From positions 1 through 17,822 of the forward strand of contig JAKALJ010000013.1 of NCBI GenBank assembly GCA_021813175.1: a stretch of 17,822 bases of DNA, in the 5' to 3' direction. Below the pieces are notes generated by a model. It was not told the origin of the DNA. It did not search any database and saw nothing but the letters and a program-made list of their open reading frames with translations. The position numbers and the translations under genes were made by a program. Below are positions 1-7,179 of the stretch, piece after piece (the first letter of the stretch is position 1; each line of letters starts with the position of its first letter). The stretch comes from a bacterium. Its GTDB lineage: Bacteria > Patescibacteriota > Minisyncoccia > Phycocordibacterales > UBA9973.

Positions 1-42
1 AACAACAGCCTCAAAGACACCAAACTTCTTTTCGTGCTCCAT
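1..42 (-). CDS. 5' end of an unidentified gene, cut by the window edge
   Basis: An ATG at 42-40 on the minus strand opens a frame of 14 codons (MEHEKKFGVFEAVV) that runs off the window. Too little is visible to name a product. The start is supported by a TAAAAT box at 54-49 with 6 nt before the ATG, the spacing seen before several other genes here. No Shine-Dalgarno sequence is visible. Confidence 0.4.
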   Translation of the reverse strand, partial: MEHEKKFGVFEAVV

Positions 43-48
43 GCTTAT

Positions 49-54
49 ATTTTA
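49..54 (-). promoter_or_regulatory. -10 box of the left-edge gene
   Basis: The minus strand reads TAAAAT, then 6 nt, then ATG. Transcription would start at or next to the start codon, giving a leaderless mRNA. No convincing -35 box is seen. The same TAAAAT-6-ATG arrangement precedes the ECF sigma gene. Confidence 0.4.
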
Positions 55-88
55 ATACATCCTGCCGGCAAAGAAAAGTGTTAATGCT

Positions 89-261
89 AAAAAGTCTTGC
101 ATATAACTCCCCGCTCATCGCGCGTTCCGGCCTGCTAGCCGGCCGCTATGCTCGTCGCTCGAAGAAAATTAGGGCTGAAAACATGATCTTAATCATGTTT
201 TCAGCTTAATTTTCTAAGCTCCTGCGCAATGATTCGCAGTGAATTATATGCAAGACTTTTT
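89..261. repeat. Nested inverted-repeat element, MITE-like
   Basis: The ends are a perfect 18-bp inverted repeat (89-106 against 244-261, arm AAAAAGTCTTGCATATAA). Inside is a second hairpin: a 14-bp perfect stem (174-187 with 192-205, loop CTTA), extended after a small internal loop by 9 bp (163-171 with 207-215). The unit has no ORF and fills the spacer downstream of the minus-strand gene at 278. No target-site duplication could be recognised. It may be a non-autonomous mobile element or a large terminator/structured RNA. Confidence 0.6.
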
Positions 262-277
262 TATATCGGCTTCCTTT

Positions 278-1306
278 CTAGGCAATCGTATAAAGCCCGG
301 CCTTGGTGCGCTTGAAATATTTGGAGTTTACCAGGTTTACCACTATGGTGTTTCTCTTGAAATATCTTTCCTTCATCACCCGTTCGATTATGTCTTCTTT
401 GGAAAGAGGCCCTTCGCGCTTCAGGATATCGCGGATAACCTCCCGGGCAATGCCGGTCTTGTATCCCCATTCGGATAGAGCGTAAAGCCCTCGGCCCACC
501 AAGACAAAACGGGGATCCTTAATCAACTCGTTGTGGCAGGTAGCGTAATGGGTTTTTATGCCGAACTGTTTGGTGATGGCGTCCGCCACTTCCCGAAAAT
601 GCATAGGCGAGCCGTGCCTTCGCATGATGAGATAAGCGTAATCTTTTACCCCCCGAGTGCGGATGTTATGGGAAGTGAATTTGCCCCACTCTCCCAGCGG
701 ATTTTTAGCCACGGTTTTGGAAATAGCCAGCCATCTTTTGGCAATTTCTTCATCCCTATATTCATCCGAAAGATCTTTCATTTGTTCAAGAAAACGTCTG
801 ATCATCTCGCTCTCCGGAATGATATCTTCGTCTTTGAGAGAAGCATATAGATTCTTCAGGGCCTCGTGCACCTTCCCGGCTATCTTGTCATCCACGCTCC
901 AGCGGGCCTTGAAATGTTGGTCATCCGCGTGCCTTTTAAAATACTCACTCAGTTCCAAAAAAAATTTTATGTGATTCTGCACTTTTTTATCTTTCGAAAT
1001 GTGGTGCAGAAGGTCGTGTTCGGCCACAATGGCTCCGAGAGAGTGGACTAATTTTTTTAGTTCTTCAAAAACGGGCATCTGCTCTTTATAAACATTGGAT
1101 TTTTTTATTAAATTAAGAGCTACGTTTTCAATTTGCCGAACCCGCTCGCGGGTGATGCCGTATTTTTTGCCGATTTCTTCCAAAGTCTTGTGCTTTCCAT
1201 CGGCAGTCAGGCCATAGCGATTAAGAATTATGTCTTTCACTCGCTCTCCAAGATGAGAGGTTATTCTTTTAGTGACTTGTTTGGGTTTGAAGGATATTGT
1301 TGACAT
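278..1306 (-). CDS. Sigma-70 region 4-like HTH fused to HARE-HTH domain, putative transcription regulator
   Basis: A 342-aa cytoplasmic DNA-binding protein. Residues about 20-70 resemble sigma-70 region 4, including the recognition-helix signature GITRERVRQIE at 50-60. Residues about 220-282 resemble a HARE-HTH (the winged helix of the RNA polymerase delta subunit): KDYAYLIMRRHGSPMHFREV followed by the DPRFVLVGRGLYAL strand. Another winged-helix-like segment ends the protein (about 285-342). It lacks sigma regions 2 and 3, so it is not a complete sigma factor; a role as RNA polymerase-associated or promoter-binding regulator is inferred. Upstream, TTTACT at 1318-1313 lies 6 nt before the ATG, which would fit a leaderless transcript, but the box is weak. 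It follows typA on the same strand with a 45-nt gap. Confidence 0.8.
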   Translation of the reverse strand: MSTISFKPKQVTKRITSHLGERVKDIILNRYGLTADGKHKTLEEIGKKYGITRERVRQIENVALNLIKKSNVYKEQMPVFEELKKLVHSLGAIVAEHDLLHHISKDKKVQNHIKFFLELSEYFKRHADDQHFKARWSVDDKIAGKVHEALKNLYASLKDEDIIPESEMIRRFLEQMKDLSDEYRDEEIAKRWLAISKTVAKNPLGEWGKFTSHNIRTRGVKDYAYLIMRRHGSPMHFREVADAITKQFGIKTHYATCHNELIKDPRFVLVGRGLYALSEWGYKTGIAREVIRDILKREGPLSKEDIIERVMKERYFKRNTIVVNLVNSKYFKRTKAGLYTIA

Positions 1307-1351
1307 AAAGTTAGTAAAAAATTTGCTGAGCGAATAAGCGCGTATGTTATT

Positions 1352-3187
1352 TTATGTGTTTTGGGTTTGAGTGTCAAATTCTGTTATTTTTCTATTGGCG
1401 CGCACCCTGTCCAGTTCGGTCAGATATTTCTTCCGCAACCGCACGGATTTTGGGGTGATTTCCAGGTATTCATCTTCTCCCATCACTTCCAATCCCTTTT
1501 CTATATTCAGAGAAAAAATCGGATTGAGATATATGGCTTCATCCGATCCACTTGCGCGCATATTGGAGAGCTGTTTGCCTTTAGTCGGATTCACCGCCAT
1601 TTCTTCTCCTTTTAAGACGTTTCCAATGACCATTCCTTCGTAAACTTCCGTACCGTGACCTATGTATAATATACCACGCTCTTGTAAATTTGCAAGAGCA
1701 AAAGCCACCGCTTTGCCGGAAACCATGGAAGTCATGGAGCCATATTCCCTTTTCTTGATTTCTCCCGCGTATTTTTTAAAGCCGATGAAACGGGAAGACA
1801 AAATACCTTCCCCTTTGGTGTCCACAATGAACTCGTTCCGATAGCCCAAGAGTCCCCGGGTGGGTATTTCAAAAACAATCCGGGCCATATTCTCTCTCTG
1901 AAAGATGCTTTTTACAAAGCCCTTGCGTTTCCCAAGCTTTTCCACCACCCGGCCGGAATATTCGCTCGGCAAGTCAACGATAGTTTCCTCATACGGCTCT
2001 TTTTTTATTCCATCTTCTTCTTTTATGATTGCTTCCGGCTCTGACACCTGCATTTCAAATCCCTCCCGACGCATGTTTTCAAGTAACACCGCCAGATGCA
2101 ATTCCCCTCGTCCATAAACCTTGAAGAAGGAAGGTCCGGAGTGGAAACCTCGGGCGGGAGAAAAATCTACCCTCAGGCCGACATTCACCTCTAATTCTTT
2201 TTCCAATCTCTCCTTGAGCTCTCGAGAAGTGAGAAACTTCCCCTCCCGTCCGGCCATAGGCGAATCATTCACCAGAAGATTCAGGACTATGGTCGGTTCA
2301 TCAATAGCGATAGCGGGCATTATGGGCACTGATTGGTCCGCGCATATTGTCTCTCCGATAAATATATCGGGAAGACCGGCTATGAGGGCGATGTCGCCCG
2401 ATTCCGCCGATTGCGTTTCCTTCCGATTTACCCCTTCAAAAGTGAAAAGCTTGGTGATTTTACCCTTCCGGACGCCGCTCTGGTTCTTTACGAGGACCGG
2501 AGAGCCGGATACTATCCGGCCGGAATACACCCGGGCAATAGCCAGGCGCCCGAGAAAATTGTCATATGCCAGATTGAACACCTGAGCGGACATCATTTCA
2601 TTCTCTCTGTCGGATGCCGCTGGAACTTTTTCCATGATGACATCAAGAAGCGGAGAAAGATCTTTGGATTCGTCGTTTAAATTTTTCTTGGCAATACCGT
2701 CCCGTCCTATGGCATACACGATGGGGAAATCAGCCTGTTCATTACTGGCTCCCAGTTCTAAGAATAATTCGAGAATTTCCTCGTGCGTTTTGTTTAGGTC
2801 TGCTCCTTTTTTATCTATCTTGTTTATCACCACGATCGGTTTGAGCCCTAATTCCAGCGATTTTTTGAGCACAAAGCGGGTTTGGGGCATCGGTCCTTCC
2901 GCCGCGTCCACCAATAGGAGCACTGAGTCTACAGCCCGGAGCACTCGCTCTACTTCCGAGCCGAAATCCGCGTGGCCGGGAGTATCCACTATGTTTATTT
3001 TAGTGTCCTTGTAATAGATAGAGGTGTTCTTCGAATAAATGGTAATACCCCTCTCTTTTTCCAGAGCATTGGTATCCATAGTGAAATTTTCTTCCTGGGT
3101 GGCTCCGTTCTGCCGCATCAGGGCGTCAGTCAGGGCGGTCTTGCCGTGGTCCACGTGGGCAATGATGGCAATGTTTCTGATTTGCAT
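1352..3187 (-). CDS. typA: Ribosome-associated translational GTPase TypA/BipA
   Basis: A 611-aa translational GTPase of full family length. G motifs are visible: G1 AHVDHGKT (10-17), G2 RGIT (46-49), G3 DTPGH (68-72) and G4 NKID (122-125). These are followed by EF-Tu-like and EF-G-like beta-barrel domains and the family C-terminal domain (RGLLGYRNEF, then the SMTSMVSGKAVAFALANLQE region). TypA/BipA binds the 70S ribosome and assists ribosome assembly and stress or cold adaptation. The ATG at 3187 gives the conserved MQIRNIAIIAHVDHGKT start. No Shine-Dalgarno is seen. A terminator-like hairpin lies only 13 nt upstream. Confidence 0.96.
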   Translation of the reverse strand: MQIRNIAIIAHVDHGKTALTDALMRQNGATQEENFTMDTNALEKERGITIYSKNTSIYYKDTKINIVDTPGHADFGSEVERVLRAVDSVLLLVDAAEGPMPQTRFVLKKSLELGLKPIVVINKIDKKGADLNKTHEEILELFLELGASNEQADFPIVYAIGRDGIAKKNLNDESKDLSPLLDVIMEKVPAASDRENEMMSAQVFNLAYDNFLGRLAIARVYSGRIVSGSPVLVKNQSGVRKGKITKLFTFEGVNRKETQSAESGDIALIAGLPDIFIGETICADQSVPIMPAIAIDEPTIVLNLLVNDSPMAGREGKFLTSRELKERLEKELEVNVGLRVDFSPARGFHSGPSFFKVYGRGELHLAVLLENMRREGFEMQVSEPEAIIKEEDGIKKEPYEETIVDLPSEYSGRVVEKLGKRKGFVKSIFQRENMARIVFEIPTRGLLGYRNEFIVDTKGEGILSSRFIGFKKYAGEIKKREYGSMTSMVSGKAVAFALANLQERGILYIGHGTEVYEGMVIGNVLKGEEMAVNPTKGKQLSNMRASGSDEAIYLNPIFSLNIEKGLEVMGEDEYLEITPKSVRLRKKYLTELDRVRANRKITEFDTQTQNT

Positions 3188-3199
3188 ATCTAAAAATAG

Positions 3200-3219
3200 A
3201 AAAAGCCTTTCGGCTTTTT
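3200..3219. terminator. Bidirectional intrinsic terminator-like hairpin just upstream of typA
   Basis: Stem AAAAAGCC / GGCTTTTT (3200-3207 with 3212-3219), loop TTTC. On the minus strand it is followed by a T-rich tract. It can end the minus-strand tRNA transcript. Because it sits 13 nt from the typA start, it could also be a 5'-leader hairpin of typA. Confidence 0.65.
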
Positions 3220-3221
3220 TT

Positions 3222-3230
3222 ATAATACCA
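3222..3230 (-). promoter_or_regulatory. Possible extended -10 promoter for typA
   Basis: The minus strand reads TGG-TATTAT (TATTAT at 3227-3222). A start about 7 nt downstream would place the 3200-3219 hairpin in a leader of roughly 30 nt. There is no clear -35, so the call is tentative. Confidence 0.3.
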
Positions 3231-3239
3231 CATCTTCAG

Positions 3240-3407
3240 GATTGGCAGGAATCTCCCTCGGCTCTCGGCTCGCCGTCGCTCGCCTCGGCCTGGGCACCGC
3301 CTCGCCTGTTTCACCTGCTGGCGAAACAGGGCTCCGGCGTCCGCTTCCTGCACGCGAGACGCGCAGGCGTCTCGCTCGGAGTCACAAAATTCGCTCCGCT
3401 CATTTTG
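3240..3407. repeat. GC-rich hairpin cluster downstream of tRNA-Arg
   Basis: This stretch holds no gene. It has stacked palindromes: CCTGTTTC/GAAACAGG (3305-3312 with 3323-3330), GCGAGACGC/GCGTCTCGC with loop GCAG (3354-3362 with 3367-3375), and a perfect 14-bp repeat (3377-3390 with 3402-3415). The right arm of the last is the 3' end of tRNA-Arg plus flank. GC-rich CTCG/CGCTCG motifs recur. It resembles the palindromes in the mobile element at 11078-14805 and could be the scar of an older tRNA-targeted element. Confidence 0.5.
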
Positions 3408-3479
3408 TGACTCCGGCAGGAATCGGACCTGCATCACAAGTTCCGGAAACTTGCGTTCTATCCATTGAACTACGGAGCC
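3408..3479 (-). tRNA. tRNA-Arg(CCG)
   Basis: Acceptor stem GGCTCCG/CGGAGTC (one G-T pair), anticodon loop TTCCGGA with anticodon CCG, T-arm CAGGTCCGATTCCTG, discriminator A. CCA is not encoded (the next bases are CAA). It lies 14 nt downstream of tRNA-Tyr on the same strand, so the two are probably co-transcribed. Confidence 0.9.
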
Positions 3480-3493
3480 ATAAATTCTTGCCG

Positions 3494-3580
3494 TGGTGCG
3501 CCGGGTAGGATTCGAACCTACGTAGCCCAAGGGGCGACTGATTTACAGTCAGTTGCAATTGACCACTCTGCCACCGACGC
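3494..3580 (-). tRNA. tRNA-Tyr(GTA)
   Basis: A class II tRNA. Acceptor stem GCGTCGG/CCGGCGC, anticodon stem ACTGA/TCAGT around loop CTGTAAA (anticodon GTA), a long variable arm, and T-arm GTAGG-TTCGAAT-CCTAC. CCA is encoded at 3496-3494. It is the first gene of a two-tRNA minus-strand unit. Confidence 0.93.
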
Positions 3581-3656
3581 GACGGCTACACAATAGCATA
3601 AAATGAACCCTCAATTCAAGAACAAAGTCCGAAAGATGGATATAAAGGCAAACAAG

Positions 3657-6356
3657 CTAATTCGCGGAGAAGATGCGAATGGCGCTCTTCTGGCGGCCCC
3701 GCTTAGCTTCAATGCTGAGCTCCCCGCCCCGGACATGCACGAAAATAGTATCTCCTGTTTTTACTCCGTTTGAAATAATGTAGGACGATATGGGATTCAG
3801 TATCTTATTCTGAATTAAGCGGTTGATTGGCCGAGCGCCATAGTGCGGGTCATAGCCCTCTTTAGCCAGAAGCGATATTGCTTCTTCCGAAACTTTCAGA
3901 TTTATACCCTGGGCATTCAAGCGATCTCCGACCACTTTTATGCGCAGATTCACAATTTTTTTAATGTCTTCTTCGGATAAAAGATCAAACACAATCACCT
4001 CATCAATTCGGTTCAGGAATTCTGGCCGGAAATGGTCTTTCAGGGCGCCGGTTATTTTTTCTTTCATCCGGCTGTAGTCTTCTTCCGCCCGGCTGTTGGA
4101 AAAACCAATGGACTCCATTTTCTCCACGAACTGGGAGCCGATATTGGAGGTGAGGATGATAATGGCATTTTTGAAATTTACCACTCTGCCTTTGCCGTCC
4201 GAAAGGCGTCCTTCGTCTATCACCTGCAGGAGCATATTGAAAACTTCCGGGTGGGCTTTTTCCACCTCGTCAAAAAGAACCACAGAATATGGCCGGTGCC
4301 GCACTGCTTCAGAAAGTTGTCCAGATTCCTCATATCCCACGTAGCCCGGAGGTGAGCCAATTAATTTTGAGACAGAGTGCCTCTCCATATATTCGGACAT
4401 ATCCACTCGGATCAGGGCTTTTTCGTCATTGAACATAAACTGAGCCAGGGCTTTAGTGAGCTCGGTCTTGCCCACCCCGGTGGGACCGAGAAATATGAAG
4501 GAGCCGATGGGGCGGTTCGGGTCGGCGATGCCCGCCCGAGAACGACGGATAACATCCGACACCCGGTGAACGGCTTCGTCTTGGCCGATCACTCGTTTGT
4601 GCAGTTCACTTTCTATATTTGCCAGCTTTTCCCGATCTTCTTCCAACATTTTAGTAAGAGGAATGCCGGTCCAGCGGGAAACCACTTCCGCCACGTCCTC
4701 GGCGGTAACCTCCTCCTTCAGAATGCGGCGGGATTTTTGCAGTTTTTTCAAGCGGGAAAGTTTGGCCTCCAAGTCCTTTTTTAAGGATGGAATTTTGCCA
4801 TAGCGGATTTCCGCGGCCTTAGAAAGATCAGAGCGCATCTCTGCGTTCTCCGCTTCCAAACGCATCGCTTCGAGCTCTTTCTTGATAGCGCGTATTTTCA
4901 TCACTATTTCTTTTTCATTCTGCCATTTCAGCTCCAGCTCTTTCGTCTTTTCGTGGAGATTGGCTATCTCCTTTTCTATGCTTTTTACTCGTTCTTTGAT
5001 ATCTTTTTGCTTCGCTCTTTCCTCTTCGGTCAACTTTCCGTTGAAAGCCGGAATTTCATTCTTTAACGCCTCTTTCTCCACTTCCAAGCGCATCACTTTG
5101 CGGTGCGTATCTTCCAGAATAGGGGGCTTGTTTTCCAGAGCGATTTTAAGGGAGGAGGAGGCTTCATCAATCAGGTCCACCGCTTTATCCGGCAGAAAAC
5201 GATTGGTAATGTAGCGGGAAGACAGATTTACCGCGGCCACAATGGCATCATCGGTAATGCGCACCCCATGGAAAAGCTCATATCTCTCTTTCAATCCGCG
5301 TAAGATAGTGATGGCGTCTTCCACGTTCGGTTCATCAATATAAACCGGCTGGAAACGCCGGGCCAAAGCGGGATCTTTTTCTATATATTTTTGATATTCC
5401 CGCAAGGTGGTGGCCCCGATAGCTCGAAGCTCCCCGCGGGAAAGAGCGGGCTTTAGCATATTGGACGCGTCCATAGTGCCTTCGGTTCCGCCGGCTCCCA
5501 CGATAGTGTGTATTTCGTCTATAAAAAGTATGATTTTTCCTTCGGCTCGCTCAATTTCTTTCATGATCCCTTTTAGCCGTTCTTCGAACTCCCCGCGATA
5601 CTTGGTGCCGGCGATCAAGAGTCCCAGATCCAAGGACACAATTTCCTTATCTTTCAGCGATTCGCTCACGTTGCTTTTTACAATACGTTCGGCCAGTCCT
5701 TCCACCACCGCCGTCTTGCCGGTGCCAGCCTCCCCGATCAGAATCGGATTATTTTTGGTGCGACGGGAAAGAATCTGCATAATCCGGGTAATTTCATTGT
5801 CCCGGCCGATGACCGGATCCAGCTTGTCTTCCCGGGCCAGCTTGGTGAGATTCCGGGTGTACTTTTGCAGTAGGCGAAATCTTTTGGGCTCGGAAACATC
5901 CGTGATGTTTTTGCTCCGGAGATCTTCCAGAATTTTCAGCACTTCTTCCTTTTGAATCCGATGGCGGGAAAGAATGTCACGGGCTTCGCCGGGCACTTCC
6001 AGCATAGCGATGAACAAATGTTCAGTGGACACAAAATCATCTTTCATAAATTCGGACAGTTTCACCGAATGCTCTATAACCTGGGCCAGATCCGGATTCA
6101 AAAATATTTGGTAAGAAGGAGCAAGAGTATTGCGCGCTTCCGGAAGCTCAATGGACTCCAAAACAGAATCCGACAAAAGCACGGTATCCACTTCCAGACG
6201 GTCTAGGATTGAGTTCACCATGCTTTCATCCTGCAGAAGAAGGGCGGCCAGAAGATGCATGGAAGAAACGTGGTTTTGTCCGCGCTCGATGGCAAGCTCA
6301 TGGGCTTTTTTGATGGCATCTCTTGATTTAGCTGTGAATTTATGAAGAGGAGGCAT
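3657..6356 (-). CDS. clpB: ClpB-type AAA+ disaggregase carrying an IGF (ClpP-docking-like) loop
   Basis: An 899-aa Hsp100 protein. Order: Clp N-domain repeats (about 1-145), AAA-1 with Walker A GEAGTGKT (208-215), Walker B ILFIDE ending at E281 and pore loop KYRG (252-255), a long coiled-coil M domain (about 405-545, containing the ClpB-like IRYGKIPSLKKDLE), then AAA-2 with GPTGVGKT (624-631), VVLFDE (692-697) and pore loop GYVGYEESG. With DnaK it would extract and refold aggregated proteins. A full M domain argues for ClpB. Yet residues 750-752 are IGF, at the position of the ClpP-binding loop of ClpA/ClpC, which ClpB normally lacks. ClpC is the alternative name. It lies 42 nt downstream of the pseudo-HtrA gene, probably in one operon. 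There is no Shine-Dalgarno and no CIRCE element. Confidence 0.9.
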   Translation of the reverse strand: MPPLHKFTAKSRDAIKKAHELAIERGQNHVSSMHLLAALLLQDESMVNSILDRLEVDTVLLSDSVLESIELPEARNTLAPSYQIFLNPDLAQVIEHSVKLSEFMKDDFVSTEHLFIAMLEVPGEARDILSRHRIQKEEVLKILEDLRSKNITDVSEPKRFRLLQKYTRNLTKLAREDKLDPVIGRDNEITRIMQILSRRTKNNPILIGEAGTGKTAVVEGLAERIVKSNVSESLKDKEIVSLDLGLLIAGTKYRGEFEERLKGIMKEIERAEGKIILFIDEIHTIVGAGGTEGTMDASNMLKPALSRGELRAIGATTLREYQKYIEKDPALARRFQPVYIDEPNVEDAITILRGLKERYELFHGVRITDDAIVAAVNLSSRYITNRFLPDKAVDLIDEASSSLKIALENKPPILEDTHRKVMRLEVEKEALKNEIPAFNGKLTEEERAKQKDIKERVKSIEKEIANLHEKTKELELKWQNEKEIVMKIRAIKKELEAMRLEAENAEMRSDLSKAAEIRYGKIPSLKKDLEAKLSRLKKLQKSRRILKEEVTAEDVAEVVSRWTGIPLTKMLEEDREKLANIESELHKRVIGQDEAVHRVSDVIRRSRAGIADPNRPIGSFIFLGPTGVGKTELTKALAQFMFNDEKALIRVDMSEYMERHSVSKLIGSPPGYVGYEESGQLSEAVRHRPYSVVLFDEVEKAHPEVFNMLLQVIDEGRLSDGKGRVVNFKNAIIILTSNIGSQFVEKMESIGFSNSRAEEDYSRMKEKITGALKDHFRPEFLNRIDEVIVFDLLSEEDIKKIVNLRIKVVGDRLNAQGINLKVSEEAISLLAKEGYDPHYGARPINRLIQNKILNPISSYIISNGVKTGDTIFVHVRGGELSIEAKRGRQKSAIRIFSAN

Positions 6357-6398
6357 AAAATTAATGTTTTTATCTGTTCCTTTAATTAAATTATATAT

Positions 6399-7157
6399 TT
6401 ATATATTTTGGACTGTCCTTAATACTTTCTCTACTTCCGAGAAGGGCACAAAGCCCGTTCCCGGAAACATAAATCCGAGAACTTCTCCGTTAAGATCTAA
6501 GACGATTGAATCGCCAAAACTTTTCGCCTCGGCCGCGGTGACGCTGACGTCGGGATTACCACTATAGAAGAAAGCGGAAATGCCGTCACCCAGAGTCAGT
6601 ATCTTCTGCCCCGCTTTCAGACTGCCGATGTTGGCGGCTTTTAAGTCTGGAAAGGAAGGCTTGCCTGTTCCGGAGAGCGGAAGGCCGATCTTTAACAGAG
6701 AAAATTTGTTTTGTCCGCTCGGGATAAACTTTGCGTCAAATTTTCCGCTTTCATTTTCTACATAATATGTTCCATCGCTCGGGACTTCCGACACGTTGGC
6801 CGCCACTATTCCCTTTTTTGAAACAGCAAAGCCATTACCTATTTTTTCAGAGACCTGTTGCCTTGATCCTCCGGAAGTTTCTTTAAAAATACCAAATAGC
6901 GCGGGCTTATTGTCCGCTATAGCGCTGACTATCAAATCTTCTTCCTTCACCACCACGGTGTTTACCGTTGCCCTTCCTTCCGTAGGCACTATCCTGTTCA
7001 CGGTTTCTTTCACCACCTTGTTTATGGGCACCGTAACAGACTGTGGAGCCTGCTGCATCAAAGTGACCGCGGTAATGCCTGTGGCTAAGGACGTGACAAA
7101 AGACAGAAGAAGAGCCAGAAGGATTAACTGGGATCTGCTCAAATCTTTTATGTCCAT
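6399..7157 (-). CDS. Membrane-anchored trypsin/HtrA-fold protein, probably catalytically dead
   Basis: A 252-aa protein with a short cytoplasmic N-terminus, one membrane helix (about 10-33) and an extracytoplasmic domain whose segments align with HtrA/DegP-type S1C proteases. IGNGFAVSKKGIVAANVSEV (106-125) matches the strand that normally reads G-S-G-F-...-T-N-A-H-V-V, with Ser123 at the His position. KFSLLKI (151-157) matches the D-x-A-x-L-K-I strand but has no Asp. GDSIVLDLNGEVLGF (215-229) matches the G-N-S-G-G-P region; a Ser remains but the oxyanion glycines are gone. No PDZ domain is present. It is likely a pseudoprotease, with binding, scaffold or sensing role only inferred. It heads a probable operon with clpB. 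Confidence 0.75.
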   Translation of the reverse strand: MDIKDLSRSQLILLALLLSFVTSLATGITAVTLMQQAPQSVTVPINKVVKETVNRIVPTEGRATVNTVVVKEEDLIVSAIADNKPALFGIFKETSGGSRQQVSEKIGNGFAVSKKGIVAANVSEVPSDGTYYVENESGKFDAKFIPSGQNKFSLLKIGLPLSGTGKPSFPDLKAANIGSLKAGQKILTLGDGISAFFYSGNPDVSVTAAEAKSFGDSIVLDLNGEVLGFMFPGTGFVPFSEVEKVLRTVQNI

Positions 7158-7164
7158 TAGAACT

Positions 7165-7173
7165 AGTATAGCA
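7165..7173 (-). promoter_or_regulatory. Extended -10 promoter of the pseudo-HtrA/clpB operon
   Basis: The minus strand reads TGC-TATACT (TATACT at 7170-7165), an extended -10, with 7 nt between it and the ATG at 7157. Predicted transcription starts at or within a base or two of the start codon. It lies in the 22-nt gap after the cysteine desulfurase stop. Confidence 0.65.
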
Positions 7174-7179
7174 TAAATG

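Noticed and set aside
6357..6398. CIRCE or other heat-shock operator before clpB
   Set aside because: The short AT-rich gap has no TTAGCACTC-type dyad or other convincing inverted repeat.
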